Origin: Lachnospira sp.
GTDB lineage: Bacteria; Bacillota; Clostridia; Lachnospirales; Lachnospiraceae
NCBI GenBank assembly: GCA_015057605.1
Contig: SVDX01000001.1
Coordinates: 62,001 to 126,000, forward strand
Direction of reading: 5' to 3'
Length of the DNA stretch: 64,000 nucleotides
The notes under the pieces are model-generated. The model ran no database searches, was not told the origin of the DNA, and saw only the letters and a list, made by a program, of their open reading frames with translations. Positions 41,198-49,597 of the stretch are shown here, one piece after another; position 1 is the first letter of the stretch; each line of letters begins with the position of its first letter. The translations under genes were made by a program, and so were the position numbers.

Positions 41198-41818
41198 TTA
41201 CTTTAATAATTTAAATAAGCTTCCAAGTATTCCGCCTGAACTGCTATCAGAAGAAGCGGCTTTTTTCTTAGTACTTGTCTTTTTTGTTGTTTTCTTAGTT
41301 GCCTTCTTGCTTGAAGAACTTGTAAGTGCTCCTGTGAGTAGTTCGGTTACATCCACGTTGTCAAGAAGTGAACCGATAAGTGTTTCTACACCAGAACTCT
41401 TATTTTCATCTTTATCAGCTTGTTGTCCCATAAGGCTCATAAGTAAAGGCCCAACTGCAGATAAAACATCGTTAGTCTTAGAACTTGATACACCTGTGCT
41501 TTTAGAAACAGATTTTGTAATGTTTGATTTGTCAGAACCTAAAAGGTGAGTGATAATCTTAGAACCATCTTTTAAGTCAACATTGCTTAAAAATCCTTTT
41601 AAATCTGATGTGTCAGATTTTGCATGGTCAGATAAAGCTGTAGCAAAGCTCTTTGAAGTACTTGAATCCTTAGCCTGCGATGTTGCACCGCTTAAAAGAG
41701 AAGGAAGTGCTTCTGCTAATACATTTTTTACATCCTTGTTAGATACACCAGTTGATTTGCTAATACCCTTAACGCTGTCAGAGCTTAACAAAGTACTGGC
41801 AAGTTTTGATAAATCCAT
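41198..41818 (-). CDS. DUF937-like protein with Lys-rich tail
   Basis: The 206-residue protein has two helical repeats of the YidB/DUF937 type (LASTLLSSDSVKGISKSTGV; ITKSVSKSTGVSSSKTNDVL). A basic tail follows (about 168-188, KKATKKTTKKTSTKKKAA), similar to histone H1-like or nucleoid-associated tails, and then a short hydrophobic end ILGSLFKLLK. No signal peptide. Possible nucleic-acid or envelope association comes only from composition. It is a single-gene unit with GGAGG upstream. Confidence 0.8.
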   Translation of the reverse strand: MDLSKLASTLLSSDSVKGISKSTGVSNKDVKNVLAEALPSLLSGATSQAKDSSTSKSFATALSDHAKSDTSDLKGFLSNVDLKDGSKIITHLLGSDKSNITKSVSKSTGVSSSKTNDVLSAVGPLLMSLMGQQADKDENKSSGVETLIGSLLDNVDVTELLTGALTSSSSKKATKKTTKKTSTKKKAASSDSSSGGILGSLFKLLK

Positions 41819-41976
41819 AGTTTACCTCCGAAATATATTTATAAGTGTATTATCCACCAAACGACAAAACAAGTCAAGAAATTTGATAAATCTTCCATAA
41901 GTACTTGCCTGATTCAACAAAATTATAGTATAATAAAGGTACTTGTTATTATATAAAAAAGGAGACGAGGATTTTT

Positions 41977-42753
41977 ATGGCAGAAGCTAAGAAAAAGAAA
42001 ATTGTGTCAGCTGACACAGGCAAAGAGGTAGAAGCTGGTTCTAAGAGATCAGTAAAACAAGCAGCACCTGTAGGCAATGCAACAGGTTACCGTGTAGGAG
42101 CAGTACTTTTATGGATCGTGGCTATTGCTCTTGAAGTAGTTGCAGTATTGATGTTTATTGGTAAGATTGACCTTAAATTTATGCAGGTATTATATCAGAT
42201 GATAGCAGCATTAGTGCTTGATTTAATATTTGTAATTATTGGTTCTACATTGTGGAAGAAGGCTAATCATATTAAGCCAGCAAGCGAGAAGAATCCAGTA
42301 TTATTCTGGTTATGGAATAACATGGGACTTATCGTATGTGCATTTGCATTTATTCCATTTGTTATACTTGCTTTAACTAACAAGGAAGCAGATAAGAAGA
42401 CTAAGGCAGTTGCAACTGTAGTAGCTATTATCGCTATGTTGATTGGTGGTTTAGTAAGTTATGATTGGAATCCTGTTTCAAAAGAAGAAAAGGATGCAGC
42501 TATGACAACAATCACAACAGATGTATACTGGGCTCCATTTGGTAGAGTATATCATACACATGAAGATTGTGGACATTTAAATAAATCAGAAAAGCTTACA
42601 GTTGGTTCTGTTGAAAAGGCTATTGAAGAAGGACGTACACGTTTATGTTCATCATGCGCTAAGAAGGACGATATCCAGGGCGTAGCAACAGATGGTAGTT
42701 CGACAAGTGACGATTCGTCAGAAGACACAACAACAGCAGGTTCTAACGAATAA
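41977..42753 (+). CDS. membrane protein with C-terminal Cys/His metal-binding-like motif
   Basis: The 258-residue protein has a basic N-terminus, then four hydrophobic helices (about 42-62, 70-92, 112-132, 142-160). An exterior C-terminal segment holds FGRVYHTHEDCGHLNKSE followed 20 residues later by RLCSSCAKKD; the spaced His/Cys set resembles a small zinc-binding or disulfide-bonded knot seen in surface proteins of Firmicutes. An acidic Ser/Thr-rich tail ends the chain. TATAAT around 41930 and GGAGACGAGG before the ATG support expression. Function unknown. Confidence 0.75.
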   Translation: MAEAKKKKIVSADTGKEVEAGSKRSVKQAAPVGNATGYRVGAVLLWIVAIALEVVAVLMFIGKIDLKFMQVLYQMIAALVLDLIFVIIGSTLWKKANHIKPASEKNPVLFWLWNNMGLIVCAFAFIPFVILALTNKEADKKTKAVATVVAIIAMLIGGLVSYDWNPVSKEEKDAAMTTITTDVYWAPFGRVYHTHEDCGHLNKSEKLTVGSVEKAIEEGRTRLCSSCAKKDDIQGVATDGSSTSDDSSEDTTTAGSNE

Positions 42754-42766
42754 TATAATAACATTT

Positions 42767-42797
42767 AGGACAGTCATTTATATGACTGTCCTTTTTT
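42767..42797 (+). terminator. terminator
   Basis: AGGACAGTCAT (42767-42777) pairs with ATGACTGTCCT (42782-42792) followed by a T run. Confidence 0.9.
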
Positions 42798-42835
42798 GTT
42801 CCATAGGAAAGAGCTAAAATATATACTAGATATGC

Positions 42836-42862
42836 TAAGTTTTTCTGATGGCATACCGATAT
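42836..42862 (+). promoter_or_regulatory. sigma-28-like flagellin promoter
   Basis: TAAG (42836-42839), a 15-bp spacer and ACCGATAT (42855-42862) fit the TAAA-N15-GCCGATAT pattern of sigma-28/SigD. Confidence 0.75.
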
Positions 42863-42906
42863 ATAGTATAGGTGTTTAAAGAAAGTTTCTGATAGAGGAA
42901 GAACGT

Positions 42907-44232
42907 ATGATAATTCAGCATAATATGGCAGCACTTATGGGTGCAAGAAACATAGGCATAAATACTAACTTAAAAGCTAAGGCATCAGAGCGTTTAGGCT
43001 CAGGCTACCGTATTAACCGTGCAGCAGATGATGCGGCGGGTTTGTCGATATCAGAAAAAATGCGTTGGCAGATTCGTGGACTTAATAAGGCATCTAATAA
43101 TGCGCAGGATGGTATTTCTATGATACAGACAGCAGAAGGTGCGCTTAGCGAGATGCATTCTATTTTACATCGTATGAATGAACTTGCTACGCAGGCTGCT
43201 AATGACACAAATACAGATTTGGATCGTGAGGCAATTCAGCGTGAGATTACACAAATTCAGGCTGATATAGATAGAATTTCAGATACAACTGAATTTAATA
43301 CAATACCAGTGCTTAGAATGGAATCCTTAGTAAAGGTTAATGGTAGCAATTCTCCAAAGGATGTATCCTTAGAACAAAAAGTTAATGTTACGCCACCTAA
43401 TGGAGTGCCACATAATGTATATGGAGCAACAATCGATTTTTCAGATGTTTCAAGTGCTAATATTTCGGATATGATAGGTAAAGAATTTACAACAACCTGT
43501 ACAGCAAATTGTGATCAGGTATTTAATTTCAAGTTTACAGATGCTGATACATCAACTGTTAACATACAAGGAAGTTCTATGTATGTTGAAATAGGCATAA
43601 ATAATCCGAATATTTCTAATGGTACAGACCTTGTTAATGAAATTATGCAAATGGCACAAAGTAAACAAAGCGAGGCTCCATTTAACAGCTATACAAGTCC
43701 ATATGGCGATATATTTATCGGCCACGTTAACGGAATGGCATCAGATGGTAGCAAATTACATATGTACGCAGTTTCGGGTGGACCTCCATACGCAGATGGA
43801 ATGGGACTTTTAAAGGTAGATAAGCTTATCGATGTAGAACATACACTTCTTTTGCAGACAGGTTCAAAAGAAGGGGAGACTATTCCATACGTTATAAGAA
43901 CTATTAATTCCCAAACCTTAGGAGTAAATCCTTTAAGCGTAGATAACAATGAAAATGCAGGCAAGTCAATGACAGCTATCCAGAATGCTGTAAGTTCAGT
44001 TTCTGAATACCGTTCTTATTTAGGAGCACTACAAAATAGATTAGAACGTACAATTCTCAATTTGGATAATACAGTAGAGAATACACAGGCAGCAGAAAGC
44101 CGTATTCGCGATGCTAATATGGCAAAAGAAATGCTTGATATGACAAAATATAATATGCTTGAACAGGTAGGAACAAGCTTCCTTGCTCAAGCAAATAGTA
44201 GTGTAGAAGGCGTTTTATCATTGCTTCAATAA
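42907..44232 (+). CDS. flagellin
   Basis: The 441-residue protein has the conserved D0/D1 helices at both ends (MIIQHNMAALMGARN; NRAADDAAGLSISEKMR; C-terminal ESRIRDANMAKEMLDMTKYN and QANSSVEGVLSLLQ). A variable central domain of about 200 residues includes a short Cys-containing loop. It polymerises into the flagellar filament after export by the flagellar type III apparatus. GAGGAAG precedes the ATG and a sigma-28-like promoter lies 45 bp upstream. No other flagellar genes are near, so it is a stand-alone filament gene. Confidence 0.96.
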   Translation: MIIQHNMAALMGARNIGINTNLKAKASERLGSGYRINRAADDAAGLSISEKMRWQIRGLNKASNNAQDGISMIQTAEGALSEMHSILHRMNELATQAANDTNTDLDREAIQREITQIQADIDRISDTTEFNTIPVLRMESLVKVNGSNSPKDVSLEQKVNVTPPNGVPHNVYGATIDFSDVSSANISDMIGKEFTTTCTANCDQVFNFKFTDADTSTVNIQGSSMYVEIGINNPNISNGTDLVNEIMQMAQSKQSEAPFNSYTSPYGDIFIGHVNGMASDGSKLHMYAVSGGPPYADGMGLLKVDKLIDVEHTLLLQTGSKEGETIPYVIRTINSQTLGVNPLSVDNNENAGKSMTAIQNAVSSVSEYRSYLGALQNRLERTILNLDNTVENTQAAESRIRDANMAKEMLDMTKYNMLEQVGTSFLAQANSSVEGVLSLLQ

Positions 44233-44237
44233 AATGA

Positions 44238-44268
44238 AAGAGAGAATCTAAACGATTCTCTCTTTTTT
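44238..44268 (+). terminator. flagellin terminator
   Basis: AAGAGAGAATC (44238-44248) pairs with GATTCTCTCTT (44254-44264), T run after. Confidence 0.9.
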
Positions 44269-44620
44269 ATAATCTGCCTTCTACATATACGCCATTATTA
44301 ATACTACTAATGTACATATCACCGTCGTTAAGGTCAAAAAAACGTTTGATAAAATCTTGGATTGTAGCATTTTCATAATGATTATAGAAAATGCGAACCA
44401 AATCATCACCGGTATACTGATAATCTAATTGCATACCGTTGTAAGGAGTGTGACATTCTGAACAGGCTGCAATTCTTACAAGATCAAGTCCATTGTGATA
44501 TCTCGTTTCCTTAACATCAGGATCTTCTTCAAACTGACCTAAATAATAAACAACAAGGTCGTCTTTCGTACTTACATTTGCAAAAAAATTAGTATTATTA
44601 TAATCAATATATTCTTTCAT
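44267..44620 (-). CDS. hypothetical protein, 117 residues
   Basis: A soluble acidic protein with a CSECHTPYNGM segment (residues 54-64) that could bind metal; the CxxCH here looks like a c-type haem motif, but there is no signal peptide and such haem attachment requires export, so I do not call it a cytochrome. Tyr and Asp rich (VRIFYNHYENATIQDF, FDLNDGDMYISS). GGAGG precedes the ATG on the minus strand. Divergent from the aldo/keto reductase gene; it shares the flagellin terminator. Family not recognised. Confidence 0.72.
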   Translation of the reverse strand: MKEYIDYNNTNFFANVSTKDDLVVYYLGQFEEDPDVKETRYHNGLDLVRIAACSECHTPYNGMQLDYQYTGDDLVRIFYNHYENATIQDFIKRFFDLNDGDMYISSINNGVYVEGRL

Positions 44621-44722
44621 AATGTACCTCCTTTTAGTTTATATAATAATTGTAGTTTATATTTCGCTAAATGTAAAGATGTGTTATAATCAAAATAGTT
44701 GTAAAGCAAAGGAGGAACAAAT

Positions 44723-45862
44723 ATGATATACAAGAATTTTAAGGATAAAAAGCTATCGGCGTTGGGTATGGGCTGTATGCGTCTTCCCGTAATTGACTCA
44801 GATAATTCAAAGATTGATATGGAAGCTAGTAAAGAGATGATTGCATATGCATTTGAAAAGGGTATTAACTATTTTGATACAGCGTGGGGCTACCATGGAG
44901 GTCAGTCAGAGCTTGTAATGGGTGAGATATTAAAGGATTATAAAAGAGACAGTTTCTATCTTGCAAGCAAATTTCCAGGCTACGACTTAGAAAATATGGA
45001 AAAGGTCGAAGAAATATTTGAAACACAGCTTAATAAATGTCAGGTAGATTATTTTGATTTTTATTTGTTCCACAATGTATGCGAAGTTAATATAGATGGG
45101 TATCTTGATGAGAAATTCGGCATATACGAGTATCTTATGAAACAAAAGGAAAATGGCAGAATTAAGCATCTTGGTTTTTCGACACACGGCACACTTGATA
45201 CAATGAAAAGATTTCTTGATGCCTACGGCAAGGACATGGAATTTTGTCAGATACAGCTAAACTGGTTAGATTGGGATTTCCAAAATGCTAAAGAAAAAGT
45301 AGAATTATTAAGAGGATACAATATTCCAATCTGGGTAATGGAGCCGGTTAGAGGTGGTTCTTTAGCAAGTCTTAATAAGGTATATGAGGACAGATTAAAG
45401 ACTCTTAGACCAGAGTGGACTATGCCAGAGTGGGCATTTCGCTTCTTGCAGAATATAGACGATGTAACAGTGACCTTATCCGGTATGTCTAATTTCTCGC
45501 AATTAAAGGAAAATATTGATACCTACGGAGAAAATGTTGTAATGTCAAAAGAGGAGATAGATACTTTGTTAGACATAGCAAAGGATATGACTTCAAAAAA
45601 GACACTCCCATGTACAGGTTGTCGATATTGTACAACTTATTGCCCAATGGAGCTTAATATTCCGTGGTTTATTGAACTATATAACGAGCACATTTATTCT
45701 GGTGGCGGATTCATTGCACCAATGGCATTAGATGCTATGGAAGACGGTAAGAGACCGTCAGATTGTATAGGCTGTCAGGCATGTGAAGCAGTATGTCCAC
45801 AAAACATTAAGATTAGTGAAATGATGGCAGACTTTACTGCAAACATAAAATGGGAAGATTAG
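44723..45862 (+). CDS. aldo/keto reductase with C-terminal 4Fe-4S ferredoxin domain
   Basis: Residues 5-270 form an aldo/keto reductase barrel (LGMGCMRLPVID; NYFDTAWGYHGGQSE with catalytic Asp and Tyr; HLGFSTHG). Residues 290-375 carry two Cys motifs CTGCRYCTTYCPMELNIP and CIGCQACEAVCPQNIKIS. This COG1453-like combination is frequent in anaerobes and likely couples ferredoxin to an unknown carbonyl substrate. AGGAGG lies before the ATG and an extended -10 (TGT-TATAAT) near 44685 precedes it. The DUF1893 gene follows 3 bp later. Confidence 0.93.
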   Translation: MIYKNFKDKKLSALGMGCMRLPVIDSDNSKIDMEASKEMIAYAFEKGINYFDTAWGYHGGQSELVMGEILKDYKRDSFYLASKFPGYDLENMEKVEEIFETQLNKCQVDYFDFYLFHNVCEVNIDGYLDEKFGIYEYLMKQKENGRIKHLGFSTHGTLDTMKRFLDAYGKDMEFCQIQLNWLDWDFQNAKEKVELLRGYNIPIWVMEPVRGGSLASLNKVYEDRLKTLRPEWTMPEWAFRFLQNIDDVTVTLSGMSNFSQLKENIDTYGENVVMSKEEIDTLLDIAKDMTSKKTLPCTGCRYCTTYCPMELNIPWFIELYNEHIYSGGGFIAPMALDAMEDGKRPSDCIGCQACEAVCPQNIKISEMMADFTANIKWED

Positions 45863-45865
45863 AAT

Positions 45866-46279
45866 ATGAATAAAGCAAAAACAATTCTTTTAAAAGAAAA
45901 TTTGACCTGCGTACTTTGCAAAGATGATATTACATACAAATCTACACTTCGTGGTGTAAAACCCTTATATCAATGGCTAAAAGAAAGCATAGATGCAAAA
46001 GACTTTGAGGCGGCAGATAAGGTGGTTGGGAAAGCAACAGCATACCTTTATGTGTTATTAAAGGTCAGTACATTATATGCGAGAGTTATTAGTAGACCTG
46101 CCCTTGCAGTATTAAAGGAGCACAATATTGAAGTAGAGTACGAGATGCTTGTGGATAATATCATCAACAGAAAAGGCGATGGAATATGTCCGTTTGAAGC
46201 GGCTGTAATGACCATAGATAATGCAGACAGTGCTTATATCAAAATAGGTGAAAAGCTAAAAGAAATGGGCTTATACTAA
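45866..46279 (+). CDS. DUF1893-family protein
   Basis: The 137-residue protein has ATAYLYVLLKVSTLYARVIS and the C-terminal GICPFEAAVMTIDNADSAY, which match DUF1893, a cytidine-deaminase-like fold of unknown activity. Several cysteines near the N-terminus (LTCVLCKDDI) are present. It begins 3 bp after the aldo/keto reductase stop and is almost certainly in the same operon. No catalytic role is assigned. Confidence 0.82.
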   Translation: MNKAKTILLKENLTCVLCKDDITYKSTLRGVKPLYQWLKESIDAKDFEAADKVVGKATAYLYVLLKVSTLYARVISRPALAVLKEHNIEVEYEMLVDNIINRKGDGICPFEAAVMTIDNADSAYIKIGEKLKEMGLY

Positions 46280-46345
46280 TGTTTAGGAATATTTTAGAAA
46301 AATTACCTTGTAAGTTTGACGAAAATAAAGTATTATATTATGGGT

Positions 46346-46375
46346 TGGGGTGTCGTATTTTGGCGCCCCACTATA
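46346..46375 (+). terminator. terminator-like hairpin before the Na/Pi gene
   Basis: TGGGGTGTC (46346-46354) pairs with GGCGCCCCA (46362-46370) using two wobble pairs. Confidence 0.6.
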
Positions 46376-46397
46376 ATTTTATTAAAAGGATGTAAGT

Positions 46398-48194
46398 ATG
46401 GACACAGTTTTGATGATTATTAAACTTTTAGGTGGTCTTGCCATGTTTTTATATGGTATGGAGATCATGGGAGATGGATTAAAACAGGGCTCAGGTAATA
46501 CACTTAAGAAAGTCTTAGGTAAATTAACACATAATGTATTTTTAGGACTTTTAACAGGTGCACTTGTAACAGCAGTTATTCAAAGTTCAACAGCAACTAT
46601 TGTATTGACAGTTGGTTTAATTGGTGCGGGAATCTTGAATCTTAAACAAGCGGTTAGTATTGTGCTTGGTGCTAACATTGGTACTACTGTTACGGCACAG
46701 ATTATCCGTTTGATGGATATTGATTCTTCGGGCGGTTCAATACTTGCATTTTTTAAGCCGGATACACTTGCTCCAATTGCTCTTGTTATTGGAATTATTT
46801 GCGTAATGTTTATTAAAAAAGAGAGCAGTAAGAATGTAGGAATGATAGCATTAGGCTTTGGTATTCTTTTTATGGGCTTACTTGGTATGACAGATGCAGT
46901 AGAGCCACTTTCAAGCTCAAAAGCATTTGCAGATATACTTGCTCGTTTTTCGGATATGCCATTGCTTGGTATTGTTACAGGTCTTGTAACGACTGTTATT
47001 GTACAGAGTTCATCTGCTATGGTAGGTATATTACAAGCACTTTCATCAACAGGTGTTATGACATTTAATATCGTATATCCTATTATTATGGGTATCAATA
47101 TAGGTACATGTGTAACAACAGCGTTAGTATGCTCAATTGGTTCATCTAAGGATGCAAAGCGTACAGGTGTAGTACATATCGTATTTAACATTATTGGAAC
47201 AGTTATATTTATGATTATAATGGAAGTGTTGCGTAAAGCAGGATTTATGCCAGAATTATGGGACGGAGTAGTAGACAGTGGTGTTATTGCTAACTTCCAG
47301 ACAATATTTAACCTTGTAACAGCTATAATATTACTTCCATTTACAAATTTACTTGTAAAGTTTGCATGTGCAATCGTTAAGGATGATGAAGAAAATGAAG
47401 TTAAATATCCAGAGCTTACAGCACTTGATAAGAAACTTATGATTACACCACCGCTTGCACTTGCTGAGGTTACAAAGATAGCTATTCATATGGCAAATGT
47501 AGCAAGGGATAATTTTGAACTTAGCTTAAAGCAATTTGAAGAGTTTGATGCTGAGAGATCAGAGCTTATAAGTGCAACTGAAGAAAAGTTAGACTGTTTT
47601 ACTGACAGAACAGACAATTATCTTATTGAGCTTTCAAGCCATATAAAAAATGCAGCGGATAAGCGCCACCACAACATGCTTATGCAATGTATAAGTGATA
47701 TCGAAAGAATAGGTGACTATGCAACTAACTTTGACGAGCTTGCAAAGAAAAAAGTAGATACAGAGGTAAGCTTCTCGGAGACAGCAATTAAGGAATTTGA
47801 TATAATTAAAGACGCAGTAAGTGAGATTATAAGACTTGCCATCGAAGCAATGACAGAGGAAAATGATTATGTAGCAAGACGTATTGAACCATTAGAAGAG
47901 GTCATTGACGATATGGTATTGCTTCTTAAGAATCGTCACAGAGACCGTCTCTGCCAGGGCATTTGCTCAATTAACGGCGGACTTATATTTATGGATATTT
48001 TAACTTACTTAGAGCGTACAGCAGACCAGTGCTCAAGCATTGCAATGCTTCTTTTAGGTAAGAATAATGATGAAATTTCACAAAATCACCACTTATATAT
48101 GCAGGAACTTCATGCTTCTTCTGACCAGTCGTACTTGGCTGAACAGGAAAACAGAAGGGAGCAGTACTTAACACCGCTTAAGAGAATGATATAA
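46398..48194 (+). CDS. Na+/phosphate cotransporter family protein with PhoU-like domain
   Basis: The 598-residue protein begins with the NptA/PNaS core: an inverted repeat of helices around VIQSSTATIVLTVGL and VQSSSAMVGILQAL, with GANIGTTVTAQI and GINIGTCVTTAL. Residues 345-570 are a cytoplasmic helical PhoU-like domain (ISDIERIGDYATNFDELAKK). It probably imports phosphate with sodium. The ATG follows AAAGGATG. It is a single-gene unit between two hairpins. Confidence 0.92.
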   Translation: MDTVLMIIKLLGGLAMFLYGMEIMGDGLKQGSGNTLKKVLGKLTHNVFLGLLTGALVTAVIQSSTATIVLTVGLIGAGILNLKQAVSIVLGANIGTTVTAQIIRLMDIDSSGGSILAFFKPDTLAPIALVIGIICVMFIKKESSKNVGMIALGFGILFMGLLGMTDAVEPLSSSKAFADILARFSDMPLLGIVTGLVTTVIVQSSSAMVGILQALSSTGVMTFNIVYPIIMGINIGTCVTTALVCSIGSSKDAKRTGVVHIVFNIIGTVIFMIIMEVLRKAGFMPELWDGVVDSGVIANFQTIFNLVTAIILLPFTNLLVKFACAIVKDDEENEVKYPELTALDKKLMITPPLALAEVTKIAIHMANVARDNFELSLKQFEEFDAERSELISATEEKLDCFTDRTDNYLIELSSHIKNAADKRHHNMLMQCISDIERIGDYATNFDELAKKKVDTEVSFSETAIKEFDIIKDAVSEIIRLAIEAMTEENDYVARRIEPLEEVIDDMVLLLKNRHRDRLCQGICSINGGLIFMDILTYLERTADQCSSIAMLLLGKNNDEISQNHHLYMQELHASSDQSYLAEQENRREQYLTPLKRMI

Positions 48195-48201
48195 CTACTA
48201 A

Positions 48202-48237
48202 AAGGTACTGTAATATTGATAGGCAGTATCTTTTTGT
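48202..48237 (+). terminator. terminator after the Na/Pi gene
   Basis: AAGGTACTG (48202-48210) pairs with CAGTATCTT (48224-48232) with one wobble, then a T run. Confidence 0.7.
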
Positions 48238-48273
48238 TTTGTAAATTAATTAAAAAATAGACAGAGGAATATT

Positions 48274-49593
48274 ATGATTGCTAAAAATAAGGGATTGATA
48301 GCAGGCATATGTTTAATAGTATTTATGATAGCTATTACAGTTGCTTGCGTAAAAAATCCACAAAATTCGAACAACATAACAAGCTCTTGGCCTACGGAAG
48401 AAACGTGCCTGCCATATGTGCCACCTACTATTGAGGAGGCTACTTCATCAATTATTCAGGGTGGAATAACACAAGCACCAACACAGGCAAAAACAGAAGA
48501 TACAACACAAGCCACAACGCAGCCACCTACCGAGGCACCAACACAGCCACCTACCGAGGCGCCAACACTAAGTGAAGCCTATTTAATGGCACAGAAGCTT
48601 AATGCTGGTATAAATATAGGAAATGCCTTAGATGCATATGGCTCAGGTACATTTGATGATATGACAGATTATGAATTATCATGGCATAACCCACGAATTA
48701 CACCTGAATTATTTGTATATATAAAGGAATTGGGCTTTGACACAGTAAGAATACCAGTAACATGGTTTGAACATATAGATGCAAATGGCAAAATTGATTC
48801 AGCTTGGATGAAGAGAGTGTGTGAAGTGGTTGATTTTGCATTAGATGCTGATTTGTACGTTATAATAAATGCTCATCACGATAAATGGTATATGCCATTT
48901 AGCTACAATAAAGAAAATTCCCTTGCACAAATTGAAAATGTATGGGGACAGATAGCGATGGCATTTAGAGATTACGAGAAAGAACTCATATTTGAAGGCT
49001 TCAACGAGCCAAGATTGGTTGGAACCTCAGGCGAAAGGGGCTTTGGCGACGCAAGCAGTTATGAGGTTATCAATGCAAACAATGCCAAATTTGTTGAGGT
49101 AGTAAGAAAAACTGGTGGCAATAATGTCGACAGATACCTTATGCTGACATCTTATATGGCAACAAACAATAAGGTTGCGCTAAATGAAATGATAATACCC
49201 GAGGATGACAGGTTGCTATGGTCATGTCATGCATATACGCCAATTCAGTTTACTCATAAGGATGGCAACACTAACAATTGGGATGAAGACGATTATGATT
49301 CAGTATCGGGGATAAATACCGCTATAAGACATATGAAAGCATTTAGTGAGGCTAATAATATTCCAGTTGTAGTAACAGAGTTTGGTGCTGTTTACAAGGG
49401 AAATGAAGCCGATAGAGAGGCATGGTGCCGTTATATAGTAGATGCATTTAGTGATGCCTCTATTCCGTATATATGGTGGGATAATAATTACATAGAAGAT
49501 TATCCAAACACCTACGGTTTAATAGATAGAGAGAAACTTATAAGCAAGTATCCTAATATTATAAAGATACTTACAAGACAGGATAATAGGTAA
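48274..49593 (+). CDS. membrane-anchored GH5 endoglucanase of the exopolysaccharide locus
   Basis: An N-terminal hydrophobic segment (8-24) ending TVACVKN may be a signal anchor or an atypical lipobox (Cys25). A Pro/Thr-rich linker (63-99, TQPPTEAPT repeats) leads to a GH5 barrel with acid/base Glu245 (GFNEPRL) and nucleophile Glu369 (VVTEFGAV). It cleaves beta-1,4-glucan, acting outside the cell. As first gene of a nine-gene unit with a BcsA-type synthase it matches the editing cellulase found in bacterial cellulose operons (BcsZ/CcsZ). CotH follows 4 bp later. Confidence 0.93.
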   Translation: MIAKNKGLIAGICLIVFMIAITVACVKNPQNSNNITSSWPTEETCLPYVPPTIEEATSSIIQGGITQAPTQAKTEDTTQATTQPPTEAPTQPPTEAPTLSEAYLMAQKLNAGINIGNALDAYGSGTFDDMTDYELSWHNPRITPELFVYIKELGFDTVRIPVTWFEHIDANGKIDSAWMKRVCEVVDFALDADLYVIINAHHDKWYMPFSYNKENSLAQIENVWGQIAMAFRDYEKELIFEGFNEPRLVGTSGERGFGDASSYEVINANNAKFVEVVRKTGGNNVDRYLMLTSYMATNNKVALNEMIIPEDDRLLWSCHAYTPIQFTHKDGNTNNWDEDDYDSVSGINTAIRHMKAFSEANNIPVVVTEFGAVYKGNEADREAWCRYIVDAFSDASIPYIWWDNNYIEDYPNTYGLIDREKLISKYPNIIKILTRQDNR

Positions 49594-49597
49594 AAAT

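Noticed and set aside
41193..41900. Two open reading frames on the plus strand opposite the DUF937 gene
   Set aside because: They are antisense to the real gene, have no ribosome binding sites and read as low-complexity Leu/Ser/Phe chains.
42907..44232. Flagellar gene cluster
   Set aside because: Only one flagellin is present; neighbours are unrelated.
44267..44620. CxxCH motif suggesting a cytochrome c
   Set aside because: There is no signal peptide or haem-lyase context, so a structural or metal role is as likely.
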